This document shows positions 8,471 through 17,067 of a stretch of 64,000 nucleotides of DNA, piece by piece. Position numbers and translations under genes: made by a program. Under the pieces are notes generated by a model. That model was not told where the DNA came from. It ran no database searches and worked only from the letters and a program-made list of their open reading frames with translations. Source of the DNA: an uncultured Trichococcus sp. (lineage in GTDB: Bacteria; Bacillota; Bacilli; Lactobacillales; Aerococcaceae); NCBI RefSeq assembly GCF_963667775.1, contig NZ_OY764015.1, forward strand, positions 688,501-752,500, read 5' to 3'. Numbering within the stretch: the stretch's first letter is position 1; each line of letters opens with the position of its first letter.

Positions 8471-11400
8471 ATGTCCAACGAAAAAATGTATATGACTGTC
8501 GATGGCAATACTGCCGCAGCCTATGCATCTTATGCTTTTACAGAACTTTCAGGGATCTATCCCATCACACCGTCTTCCCCGATGGCCGATGCTGTCGATC
8601 ATTGGGCGCAGGAGGGCCGCAAGAATATTTTTGGTCAAACCGTGAAAGTAACCCAGATGCAATCCGAGGCAGGAGCAGCAGGAACTGTGCACGGAGCGCT
8701 GCAAGCAGGCGCTTTGGCGTGTTCCTATACGTCCTCGCAAGGATTATTGCTGATGATGCCAGACCTGTATAAAATGGCCGGACAATTGTTGCCTTCCGTC
8801 ATCCATGTTGCCGCCCGGGCAGTGGGGGGGCATGCGCTTTCCATCTTCGGGGACCATTCGGATGTGATGGCCTGCAGGCAGACCGGCTATGCTATGTTGG
8901 CTTCTTCCAGCGTTCAGGAAACCACGGATTTGGCCGCGGTCGCCCATTTGGCGGCCATCAAAGGGCGCGTACCATTCCTGCATTTTTTTGACGGTTTCCG
9001 GACTTCGCATGAAATCCAAAAAATCGAGGTTCAAGCTTATGAGGACCTCGCGAAACTGCTCGATCAGGATGCTTTGAAAGCATTCCGTGACCGCAGCCTC
9101 AGCCCGAACCATCCGACATTGCGGGGAACGGCCCAGAATCCCGACGTCTTTTTCCAAACTAAGGAAGCGGCAAACAGATATCACGATGCTGTTCCGGAAA
9201 TTGTCGAAGGTTATATGGAAAAAATGAACCAGTTGACCGGCAGGGACTACCGTCTCTTCAATTATCATGGTGCCGTGGATGCCGAACGGGTCATCATCTG
9301 CATGGGCTCCGTGTATGAAACAGCCTGCGAGACGGCGGATTACCTGAATCGTATAGGCGAAAAAGTCGGTGTTCTCAATGTGCACCTTTACCGTCCATTC
9401 AGCGTCGAGCACTTTTTGAAGGCATTACCGAACTCCGTAAAACGGATCGCAGTGCTAGACCGCACGAAAGAAGCCGGATCCATCGGCGAACCGCTCTTTC
9501 TGGATGTTGTGGCGGCCTTCAACAATCGAATTGACCGTCCGATGATCATCGGCGGACGTTATGGCTTGGGATCGAAGGACACGACACCGGAGCAAATTTT
9601 CGCGGTCTTCAAAAATCTGAAAAAAGAGCAACCGCAGCATCCCTTCACGATCGGCATAAATGATGACGTCACCCACCTGTCGCTTGCAATCGCTGAACAG
9701 ATCGATGTCCATCAGGAGGGCACGTTCGAAGCGCAGTTCTGGGGCTTCGGTTCGGACGGGACTGTCGGAGCCAACAAAAATTCGATCAAAATCATTGGGG
9801 ATCATACCGATATGCATGTCCAAGCCTATTTTTCCTACGATTCAAAAAAATCGGGCGGTGTAACCATTTCTGACCTGCGCTTCGGCAAAGAGCCGATCCA
9901 TGAGCCGTACCTGATCGAAAGGGCTGATTTCGTGGCTTGCCACAACCACGCCTATGTAAAAAAATACGACATGCTGAAGAATCTGAAACCGGGCGGCGCT
10001 TTCCTGCTGAACACCAATTGGCGACCCGAGGATCTCGAAACCCGTTTGCCCGCCAAAATGAAAAGGTACATCGCCCATAACAAGATTGACTTCTATACGA
10101 TCGACGCCATCAATCTAGCCAAGGAAATTGGTCTGGGGGGACGGATCAACACCATCTGTCAAGCAGCGTTCTTCAAAATACTGCCGATCATCCCGCTGGA
10201 AGAAGCAATCCACCACATGAAGGAAGCGGCACGCAAATCATACGGGCATAAAGGTGAAGCAATTGTATCAATGAACGAGAGAGCGATCGACGCCGGTATC
10301 GAAGGCGTCCAAAAAATCAGCATTCCGGACAGCTGGAAGGATGCGCAGGATGAGCCGGAAGTGTTGAAAGGCGAACCGGATTTTATCCGCAACATCGCCA
10401 GCATGATGGAGCGGATGGAAGGCAACCAATTGCCTGTCAGCGCCTTTCTGGACCGGGCTGACGGGACTTTCCCGCAGGGGACGACGCAATACGAAAAACG
10501 CGAAATTGCCGTCCAGATACCGATCTGGAACCCTGAGGAATGCATCCAGTGCAATCAATGCTCCTTTGTTTGTCCGCATGCCGCTATCCGACCGTTCCTG
10601 GCTACTGAAGACGAGGCAGCCAATGCCCCTGAAGGTGTGGAATTCCTGGATGGGATGCGTCCTTACAAAGACTACAAATACCGGATCCAAGTGTCCGCTG
10701 CCGACTGCACGGGCTGCGGCATCTGCGTCCTGACCTGTCCAGCCCGCAAAAAAGCGATCGAGATGAAAAACCGTGAGGATCATCTGGAGGAAAACAATAA
10801 CTGGGATTACATGATCCGTCTGCCGCACAAGGAAAATCCTGTCGGCATCAATACGGTGAAAGGCAGCCAGTTCGAACAACCGTTGTTCGAATTTTCCGGT
10901 GCCTGCGCTGGTTGCGGCGAAACGCCATACATCAAATTGGTCACCCAAGTGGTGGGCGATCGCATGCAGATTGCGAACGCGACTGGCTGCTCATCAATCT
11001 ATGGGGGCTCTGCTCCTTCCACGCCGTATACGACAAATGAAGCGGGCTGCGGACCGTCATGGGCAAATTCTTTGTTGGAGGACAATGCGGAATTCGGCTT
11101 AGGCATGCACCATGCCACAAAACAGCTGCGCCTGCGCACACTGGAATTGACCGGGGAACTCTTGAATCTTAAGATCGACGATGCGCTCAGGTCGGCTGCA
11201 ACTGCTTGGACTGAGGGATTCAACGACAAAAATGGTGCCCGCAAATTAGCCGAAGCCTACATAAAGGCTTTGGAAACTACGGACACAACGGATCCAGAAA
11301 TCCTCCAACTGGTCAATGAACTGACGGACTATAAGGATTATCTGATGAAGCGTTCCACTTGGATGATCGGCGGCGATGGATGGGCCTATGATATCGGTTT

Positions 11401-12010
11401 TGGCGGTATCGACCATGTTCTCGCCAGCGGGGAAGATGTGAACATACTCGTGTTGGATACGGAAGTCTATTCCAACACAGGCGGACAGGTTTCGAAATCA
11501 TCCAACTTGGGTGCCATCGCTGAGTTCGCTTCCGGCGGTAAACCGGTCCGCAAGAAAGACTTGGGGATGATGATGATGAATTACGGGTACGTCTATGTCG
11601 CCCAGATCGCGATGGGCGCGAATCCGCGGCATACCCTAAAAGTCATCTCCGAGGCGGAGGCCTATGATGGGCCTTCCATCGTCATCGCTTATTCCCCATG
11701 CATCAGCCACGGCATCAAGTGCGGTTTGACCGTATCGCAGGAGCACGAAAAAGATGCTGTGGATGTCGGTTATTGGCATCTTTACCGTTTCCAGCCGGAA
11801 AACAAACTGAAAGGGAAAAACCCGTTCAAGCTGGATTCCAAGGAACCGCAATTTGAACGTTTCCAGGATTTCCTGATGGAAGAGGTCCGCTACTCTTCGT
11901 TGTACAACCAGTATGATGCCGAGCATGTACAGGCGATCTTTGACGAAAGCCTCCTGGCGGCAAAAGACCGTTATCAGTCCTACGCACGCTTGGAATCCTA
12001 CACGGACTAG
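8471..12010 (+). CDS. nifJ: Pyruvate:ferredoxin (flavodoxin) oxidoreductase, single chain
   Basis: This 1179-residue protein carries all domains of homodimeric PFOR in one chain. The order is an N-terminal pyrimidine-binding domain (YPITPSSPMAD), a CoA-binding transketolase-C-like region, the gamma domain, and two [4Fe-4S] motifs CIQCNQCSFVCPH (about residue 691) and CTGCGICVLTCPA (about 746). The TPP domain follows with GACAGCGE (about 812), the proximal-cluster cysteines, and GGDGWAYDIGFGG (about 968). It converts pyruvate and CoA to acetyl-CoA and CO2, reducing ferredoxin or flavodoxin. It is transcribed alone, between its own promoter and terminator. The enzyme is oxygen-sensitive in most hosts, so it points to anaerobic growth. 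Confidence 0.95.
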   Translation: MSNEKMYMTVDGNTAAAYASYAFTELSGIYPITPSSPMADAVDHWAQEGRKNIFGQTVKVTQMQSEAGAAGTVHGALQAGALACSYTSSQGLLLMMPDLYKMAGQLLPSVIHVAARAVGGHALSIFGDHSDVMACRQTGYAMLASSSVQETTDLAAVAHLAAIKGRVPFLHFFDGFRTSHEIQKIEVQAYEDLAKLLDQDALKAFRDRSLSPNHPTLRGTAQNPDVFFQTKEAANRYHDAVPEIVEGYMEKMNQLTGRDYRLFNYHGAVDAERVIICMGSVYETACETADYLNRIGEKVGVLNVHLYRPFSVEHFLKALPNSVKRIAVLDRTKEAGSIGEPLFLDVVAAFNNRIDRPMIIGGRYGLGSKDTTPEQIFAVFKNLKKEQPQHPFTIGINDDVTHLSLAIAEQIDVHQEGTFEAQFWGFGSDGTVGANKNSIKIIGDHTDMHVQAYFSYDSKKSGGVTISDLRFGKEPIHEPYLIERADFVACHNHAYVKKYDMLKNLKPGGAFLLNTNWRPEDLETRLPAKMKRYIAHNKIDFYTIDAINLAKEIGLGGRINTICQAAFFKILPIIPLEEAIHHMKEAARKSYGHKGEAIVSMNERAIDAGIEGVQKISIPDSWKDAQDEPEVLKGEPDFIRNIASMMERMEGNQLPVSAFLDRADGTFPQGTTQYEKREIAVQIPIWNPEECIQCNQCSFVCPHAAIRPFLATEDEAANAPEGVEFLDGMRPYKDYKYRIQVSAADCTGCGICVLTCPARKKAIEMKNREDHLEENNNWDYMIRLPHKENPVGINTVKGSQFEQPLFEFSGACAGCGETPYIKLVTQVVGDRMQIANATGCSSIYGGSAPSTPYTTNEAGCGPSWANSLLEDNAEFGLGMHHATKQLRLRTLELTGELLNLKIDDALRSAATAWTEGFNDKNGARKLAEAYIKALETTDTTDPEILQLVNELTDYKDYLMKRSTWMIGGDGWAYDIGFGGIDHVLASGEDVNILVLDTEVYSNTGGQVSKSSNLGAIAEFASGGKPVRKKDLGMMMMNYGYVYVAQIAMGANPRHTLKVISEAEAYDGPSIVIAYSPCISHGIKCGLTVSQEHEKDAVDVGYWHLYRFQPENKLKGKNPFKLDSKEPQFERFQDFLMEEVRYSSLYNQYDAEHVQAIFDESLLAAKDRYQSYARLESYTD

Positions 12011-12021
12011 CTTCAATCCGA

Positions 12022-12058
12022 ACCAGTCGCCGCCTAATTGTGGCGACTGGTCTTTTTT
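12022..12058 (+). terminator. Terminator after nifJ
   Basis: Arms ACCAGTCGCC and GGCGACTGGT are perfectly complementary, followed by CTTTTTT. Confidence 0.9.
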
Positions 12059-12093
12059 GTCGGATCAGCAAGCAGTATGGCATCGCGAATGTT

Positions 12094-12122
12094 TTGAGAA
12101 AAGGTCCAGGGAAGTCTATAAT
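12094..12122 (+). promoter_or_regulatory. Strong sigma-A promoter before the proteasome-like gene
   Basis: TTGAGA, a 17-base spacer and a perfect TATAAT lie about 55 bases before the start codon. Confidence 0.75.
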
Positions 12123-12177
12123 GGAGATAAGGAAGCGCTTTTTAAAAATAGGTTTCTAAAGAAAGCGAGGAAGCGTC

Positions 12178-13434
12178 ATGACGGCAGAAGTAGGGATATT
12201 GAACGCTAACGGATTGGTCCTGGCGGCTGATTCGGCTTTGACGATGGGAAACAGCGAGCAAATGAAAATTTTTAATTCCGGCAATAAGATTTTTTCTCTC
12301 GGACCGACCCACTCGATCGGCATCATGATGTTCGGGAACGTTCAATTTATGGGTATCCCTTGGGAAATCATCGTAAAAGGCTTCCACCAGAAAATAGGTG
12401 CCCGCCCGTTGGATTCAGTCAGGGATTACTGCACGGAATTTTTCAATTATCTTGAGAGCGTGGATGAAATCTACTCTTCAATTTTTACTGAAGTGCTCGT
12501 CATCGGTTACGCAGAGAATGTCTGCAATATTTTGGAGAATACGACTTACACACCTTCCCCTGGGGCATTTACTTTAGCTGATTATCAAAAAGCTGTCGAA
12601 GAAAAGATTCCGGCGTTGCTGAAAGAAAGTGAAAAAATGAAGAGCATCACCAAAAAAGCCCCCATCAAAGTTTTTTCTGAACGATTTGGGGAAAAGATGG
12701 ACGATGTTTTTAAGGATCTTTTCGATACCGTATTCCTCGGCTTGAATCTCTACGATAAATTCAAGCCGGATCTTCATAAGCTTGTGCGAAATTACCTGTA
12801 CAGCGACAGCTACTATCCCGACACCTATACCGGTCTTGTGATTGCAGGATTTGGCTACGATGAGCTTTTCCCCAGTATCTATCAATACGACATTTCTGGC
12901 GTCATCGATAGAGTGATCAAGAAAAGACTGAACGTTCGTCAGATTGTGATGAATGATTTCATCGAAGACAGATGCTCCTCGGCCATTGTGCCATTTGCAC
13001 AGCAGGACATGGTCCATACGGTAATAAACGGCATATCGCCGGATTTGGAGGCCGACCTCGGGGAACTGCTCCGGGCAACCTTGGAAAAGTTCGTTTCGGA
13101 ACTGACGGAGAAAAAGCTCTTGAAGGAAAGCGACGCTGCGGAAATCAACAAACTGAAGTCTATGTTGGTCGAATCGGGACTGGATGCCTTCGACAATATG
13201 AAGCAGGAACGGCATTTGACCCCCGTTTTGATGACGATCGATTCGATGCCGAAGGAGGAACTCGCTCTGATTGCAGAAACGCTGGTCAACATCACTTCCT
13301 TCAAAGGGAAAATATCCTTTTCCATGGAAACGGTCGGTGGTCCGATCGATGTGCTCCTGATCACGAAAGGGGACGGCCCGGTCTGGATCAAGCGGAAGAA
13401 CTACTTCAATCCCGATATCAACCTCCTGCGCTAA
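12178..13434 (+). CDS. Proteasome-beta/HslV-like Ntn-hydrolase candidate with long C-terminal extension
   Basis: The N-terminus begins Met-Thr and continues AEVGILNANGLVLAADSA, which resembles the first strands of proteasome beta subunits and HslV. If Met is removed, Thr1 would be the nucleophile and Asp falls exactly at position 17, as in the proteasome. NKIFSL, with Lys36, resembles the KI strand that carries proteasomal Lys33, followed by a GIMMFGN turn. The protein is 418 residues, about twice a beta subunit; residues after about 230 resemble no family I recognise. No signal peptide or membrane segment is seen. Peptidase activity is inferred only from this N-terminal pattern. A small HTH gene follows 77 bases downstream on the same strand. 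Confidence 0.6.
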   Translation: MTAEVGILNANGLVLAADSALTMGNSEQMKIFNSGNKIFSLGPTHSIGIMMFGNVQFMGIPWEIIVKGFHQKIGARPLDSVRDYCTEFFNYLESVDEIYSSIFTEVLVIGYAENVCNILENTTYTPSPGAFTLADYQKAVEEKIPALLKESEKMKSITKKAPIKVFSERFGEKMDDVFKDLFDTVFLGLNLYDKFKPDLHKLVRNYLYSDSYYPDTYTGLVIAGFGYDELFPSIYQYDISGVIDRVIKKRLNVRQIVMNDFIEDRCSSAIVPFAQQDMVHTVINGISPDLEADLGELLRATLEKFVSELTEKKLLKESDAAEINKLKSMLVESGLDAFDNMKQERHLTPVLMTIDSMPKEELALIAETLVNITSFKGKISFSMETVGGPIDVLLITKGDGPVWIKRKNYFNPDINLLR

Positions 13435-13511
13435 GAAGACAGAAAAAATCCCCCCAAAATTGCTGAACTTAGTGTAAACTTAACGAAACGAGCTTCGTGG
13501 AAGGTGTTATT

Positions 13512-13742
13512 ATGTATTTGAATATTCAAGAAACGGCCGATTATCTGGAAGTGCCGATCAGCGAAATCCAGCGTTTGATCCGCGAGCGCCAAATCCGCAC
13601 AATTTGCGTGGATGATGACATACTCCTGAACCGCAATCAGTTCAATCTTTTCATCGAACAAAGGGAAAAGTATAAGCAAGAACTGGAGACGTACCTGAAC
13701 ACCCCCTTGCCGGAGGATCCCGACATCAAGGATGAGGACTAA
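13512..13742 (+). CDS. Small excisionase-type helix-turn-helix protein
   Basis: This 76-residue protein begins YLNIQETADYLEVPISEIQRLIRERQI, the winged-helix pattern of excisionase/MerR-like DNA-binding domains (helix-turn-helix at residues 4-27). An acidic tail ends in PDIKDED. GGAAGG eight bases upstream selects the ATG at 13512 over an in-frame GTG at 13497. It follows the proteasome-like gene with a 77-base gap and no terminator between, so the two may be co-transcribed. No integrase is adjacent, so true excisionase activity is unlikely; a regulator is more plausible. Confidence 0.7.
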   Translation: MYLNIQETADYLEVPISEIQRLIRERQIRTICVDDDILLNRNQFNLFIEQREKYKQELETYLNTPLPEDPDIKDED

Positions 13743-13785
13743 AAAAGCAGCGCGCTCTCAAATGCTGAGAGGCCGCTGCTTTTTG
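13742..13785. terminator. Bidirectional terminator
   Basis: AAAAAGCAGCGC...CTCTCA pairs with TGAGAG...GCCGCTGCTTTTT, with A and T runs on both sides, between convergent genes. Confidence 0.88.
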
Positions 13786-13810
13786 CTGTTTTGGCAACGA
13801 GTTGCCGAGG

Positions 13811-14779
13811 TTACCTATTTTGTTTACGTCTGTATTCAGACCGTGAGAGAATGTTTGCTTCCGCATTTTCGACAACGGGCTGTTCCGCTGTGAAGACAGG
13901 TTTCGTTCGTTTGGAAGATTTTGCAGCAGAACGCTTCTTGCCTTTGAATTTGCTGGATTTGAGGAAATCCAGCGTCAGGAAGACTGCGGATGCGATAAAG
14001 AGTCCAAGCGAGAGGGTGCCAACCCAACCGGAAACCCCCAACAGGTCATCCAAAGTTGTCCGAAGATGGATGAATCTCAATAATCCGCCCAAGCCTGCAC
14101 ACAGGATCGCTCGTTTGGTGTTGCCGCTGGCCAGTTTCAAGCGCTTGTTGCCCTCCATAAGCATACTGAAGACGGCAATCGCGTAACTGACGAGTGCGGC
14201 ATACAGGAGCAGGCTGTTCACTCCCGTGATGTTCACCAATAAGTCGCCGGCAATCGTTTTCGTATCGAGGAAAAGGAAAACTGTGCCATAAAGCGCACCG
14301 AGCACGCCGTTTCTGAAATGAGTGCCTTGCTTCTTGAGCAGCTTATTCAAATTTGCCGAAAAGGACAGGAACGCCAGTGCGTAGCAACCGATAGCCAAAT
14401 AGAGTATCAAATCGGAAATGCCTGTTCTGGCAGCTATGAGTTGATCGCTGGCTGTTTGGGTGTGCAGATAGAGAAAAACGGTCCCCAGGATCAAGCCGGA
14501 TACGCCGCTGCGGAATCGGGCATTCGCTTCGCGTTTCTGCTTGCTTTTTCCAACCAGAACCTTGAGAGTTGCTAGGCCTAAAAATGCGAGTGAAAGGTAA
14601 AGGCCTAGGTCCGGAATACCGGTGATGCTGCCGATAGCAGTAGCCTGCTGCAGGTATCCGAACAGCACGCCGAGAAATACTGATGTGAATGGAAAGCTGG
14701 ATTCCTTGCCATTGCGTTTGTTACTGATATGGATGAATGTCAGGATAAGAATAAAAATGATGATGATTGGGTAGGTCAT
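13811..14779 (-). CDS. Integral membrane protein built from four internal repeats, function unknown
   Basis: AAGGGGG seven bases upstream selects the ATG at 14779, giving 322 residues. After a first membrane segment the chain contains four related units of roughly 75-80 residues. Each has a glycine-rich helix (SGLILGTVFLYL, LGALYGTVFLFL and similar), a T-x-T stretch, and TG(I/V)xxLLLYxAL with a second helix. This gives about nine membrane segments. The C-terminus is basic and cytosolic (KGKKRSAAKSSKR), then an acidic tail. I do not recognise the family. It is convergent with the HTH gene and shares its terminator. Confidence 0.7.
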   Translation of the reverse strand: MTYPIIIIFILILTFIHISNKRNGKESSFPFTSVFLGVLFGYLQQATAIGSITGIPDLGLYLSLAFLGLATLKVLVGKSKQKREANARFRSGVSGLILGTVFLYLHTQTASDQLIAARTGISDLILYLAIGCYALAFLSFSANLNKLLKKQGTHFRNGVLGALYGTVFLFLDTKTIAGDLLVNITGVNSLLLYAALVSYAIAVFSMLMEGNKRLKLASGNTKRAILCAGLGGLLRFIHLRTTLDDLLGVSGWVGTLSLGLFIASAVFLTLDFLKSSKFKGKKRSAAKSSKRTKPVFTAEQPVVENAEANILSRSEYRRKQNR

Positions 14780-14994
14780 GCCTAATCCCCCTTGTGTGTC
14801 TATTTGCTCTGAACAGCTTGTGGAACGAGACCGTTTTTGTAGTTCTGGAGCATGCAAATGCATCATAACACAGTTTTATGATGCATTTGTTTCGGAATGA
14901 CGATTATTGTGTTAAGAAAGTATGTACTGTTCTGCAACATGAAAAATAATGTTAACCAAAGTAACCGATAGTGAGGGGGCTTTGCCAGGATCCA

Positions 14995-15031
14995 TCAAAA
15001 AAGCATACCCTTGCTAAATCAGTGGTATGCT
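14995..15031 (-). terminator. Terminator of the pRiA4b ORF-3-like gene
   Basis: On the minus strand AGCATACC and GGTATGCT form the stem, followed by TTTTTT. Confidence 0.75.
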
Positions 15032-15050
15032 CAGTAATTTAAAGGATGAA

Positions 15051-15770
15051 TCAGAAATCTGGCGGAGAATCTTCTCTCTCATCAAGCGGCACATCATCCC
15101 AGCTAGTATCGATCGCGTATTCTGATCCAAAATCTTCATATTCCGTGTCGAAAATGTCCGAGTCGCCCAACTGTGATAATGCGAAGTTGATCAAACGGAT
15201 CAACTCTTGTGTGTCCGTCAGCTTCAATTTATCCCTATTCTGCAGAATCGTGGTACGGTCTTCCATTTCATCGGGACTGGCATTTTCAGCGGCCACACAA
15301 ACCGGATAGCTGCAATCTTCTCGAGGCGCGGCCATCTCCGTGAGTTGGATATCCACTTCCAAGACGGCATCCGTGAAATAGATGTAGGTCGCAGCATCAT
15401 CGATGTCAGTAAAAAATTTCTGCAGCTGCTGGTCCTCATTTTCCGCGCTGTCGTTTTGATCGTAATAGTCGTAATCATTTTCTTCGATTTCATTCACATC
15501 TTCACGTTCTTCATCGGAATATCCCCTAAAATCGCTGTTGTCCGTGTAATCTTCGAGAGTATCCAATGGTGTCTCTTCGATGATGATGGGAAGGAGGTCT
15601 GTACCTCCGGAGCGCGTGATCTCAAAGCGGTGTTCGAAAAAACCGCTCCAACTGAATGCCGCTTGGATAATGCTGTTGAAATCGTAGAAAGTCTCTTCGC
15701 TGTTCACCTGGATATCCCGCCAAATAGGCACGCCGATGTCGCGGACAGCAATCCTGAATTCATAAATCAT
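15051..15770 (-). CDS. Plasmid pRiA4b ORF-3 family protein
   Basis: The N-terminus IYEFRIAVRDIGVPIWRDIQV, followed by a region ending FFEHRFEI, matches the pRiA4b_Orf3 fold (IYxxKVxLxDIxPPIWRRIQV). This family is common in mobile elements and chromosomes and its function is unknown. The rest is very acidic, with Glu/Asp/Tyr-rich stretches (residues about 85-125). AGGAG eight bases before the ATG at 15770 selects it over the GTG at 15779. 240 residues, monocistronic. Confidence 0.78.
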   Translation of the reverse strand: MIYEFRIAVRDIGVPIWRDIQVNSEETFYDFNSIIQAAFSWSGFFEHRFEITRSGGTDLLPIIIEETPLDTLEDYTDNSDFRGYSDEEREDVNEIEENDYDYYDQNDSAENEDQQLQKFFTDIDDAATYIYFTDAVLEVDIQLTEMAAPREDCSYPVCVAAENASPDEMEDRTTILQNRDKLKLTDTQELIRLINFALSQLGDSDIFDTEYEDFGSEYAIDTSWDDVPLDEREDSPPDF

Positions 15771-15986
15771 CTTGACCACTCCTGTTCTCTACTTTACTCA
15801 AGTATAGCGCTTAAATAAGGTTGAGAGCAAAGAATAAAGCGTAGATCACTTGAAAGTCCATGGCCTGCAATCAGTACACCTTCTCCAACTGTGTATGGTA
15901 CACTGATACTGTTGCTTGAATCAGCCGTTTATCACTAAAGCAGGCTGCGTAACATTAATTTTACTTTCAGAAACGGAGAGGATCAG

Positions 15987-16925
15987 TTGGAGAATTTTTC
16001 GATTGCGTTGAACGCAGTAATGCCTTTATTGTTGTACATGTTGATCGGACAGGTATTATTGAGGGCCCGTCTGTTGGACGGTACGACCTATCAAAAATTG
16101 AATAACGCCATTTTCCGGTTCTTTTTGCCGGTCAATCTCCTGATGAACGTTTACGAAGCCGATGTCAGAAGCACCTTCAGAGTGGATGTGCTCCTGTTCG
16201 CTGTCGGCCTCACCTTGAGCGTCTTCTGCTTTTTTGCATTGGTCATTCCGCGGATTGAAAAGGACAATGCCAAGCGCGGAGTGATGCTGCAAGGGACATT
16301 CCGCTCCAACTTCGTGCTCTTCGGGTTGCCGATCGCTACTTCGCTGCTGTCGGAAAGCCAATTGGGGATGACATCTATACTGATTGCGGTCATCGTTCCT
16401 CTGAACAATGTTCTGTCGGTTGTGGCGCTTTCCATCTATTCGGACCATAAAATCCAACCCGGTCGGATCATCCTGGGTATCCTTAAGAATCCGATGTTCA
16501 TCGGTACACTTGCAGGGATCTTGATCAGCCTTTCCGAATTGAGATTCCCTCTATTTCTCGACGATACGTTGACCGGCATCAAAGGGCTGGTCACACCTTT
16601 AGCATTGATTGTCATGGGCGGTACTTTCAGTTTTGACGCATTGAAGAATGCCCGCATCCAACTGGCACTGACGGTATTCTTCAAGTTGGTTTTGATTCCG
16701 ATTTTCGGTCTGACGCTGGCTGTCCTCTACGGATTGACCGGAGAAAATTTGGTGCCGATGCTGACGATGCTGGGTGGTCCAACAGCCGTATCCAGCTACA
16801 CGATGGCGCAACAGATGGGCGGGGATCCGGACTTGGCGAGCCAAATCGTCGTATTCACCACCATCTTTTCGATGTTCAGTCTGGTCGTGTTCATAACGGT
16901 CCTGAAATCATTGTTATTGATTTGA
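15987..16925 (+). CDS. AEC-family (auxin efflux carrier) transporter
   Basis: A 312-residue protein with about ten hydrophobic segments arranged as two five-helix halves, as in AEC/MleP-type permeases. The NxxxFRFFLPVNLLMN region at the N-terminus and GGPTAVSSYTMAQQMGGDPDLA near the C-terminus are family hallmarks. Bacterial members export or import organic anions such as malate; the substrate cannot be told here. The start is TTG, chosen because GGAGAGGA is correctly spaced and no ATG fits. Confidence 0.85.
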   Translation: MENFSIALNAVMPLLLYMLIGQVLLRARLLDGTTYQKLNNAIFRFFLPVNLLMNVYEADVRSTFRVDVLLFAVGLTLSVFCFFALVIPRIEKDNAKRGVMLQGTFRSNFVLFGLPIATSLLSESQLGMTSILIAVIVPLNNVLSVVALSIYSDHKIQPGRIILGILKNPMFIGTLAGILISLSELRFPLFLDDTLTGIKGLVTPLALIVMGGTFSFDALKNARIQLALTVFFKLVLIPIFGLTLAVLYGLTGENLVPMLTMLGGPTAVSSYTMAQQMGGDPDLASQIVVFTTIFSMFSLVVFITVLKSLLLI

Positions 16926-16934
16926 AACCAATTT

Positions 16935-16979
16935 AAGGAAACGGGGTCTGCTCAGATGCAGATTCTTGTTTCCTTTTTT
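16935..16979 (+). terminator. Terminator after the AEC transporter gene
   Basis: AAGGAAAC plus GGTCTGC pair with GCAGATT plus GTTTCCTT, followed by TTTTTTT. Confidence 0.85.
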
Positions 16980-17067
16980 GTCCGCTCTGGTTCGCCTATA
17001 ACCCCGCGAAAGCTTATAATGGATGTAGAAGTGGCAAAACAATCCGTTATGATAGGGGACGATAAAG

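Noticed and set aside
13512-13742. Prophage or integrative element marked by an excisionase
   Set aside because: No integrase, att-like repeat or phage gene adjoins; the nearest recombinase is 9 kb away.
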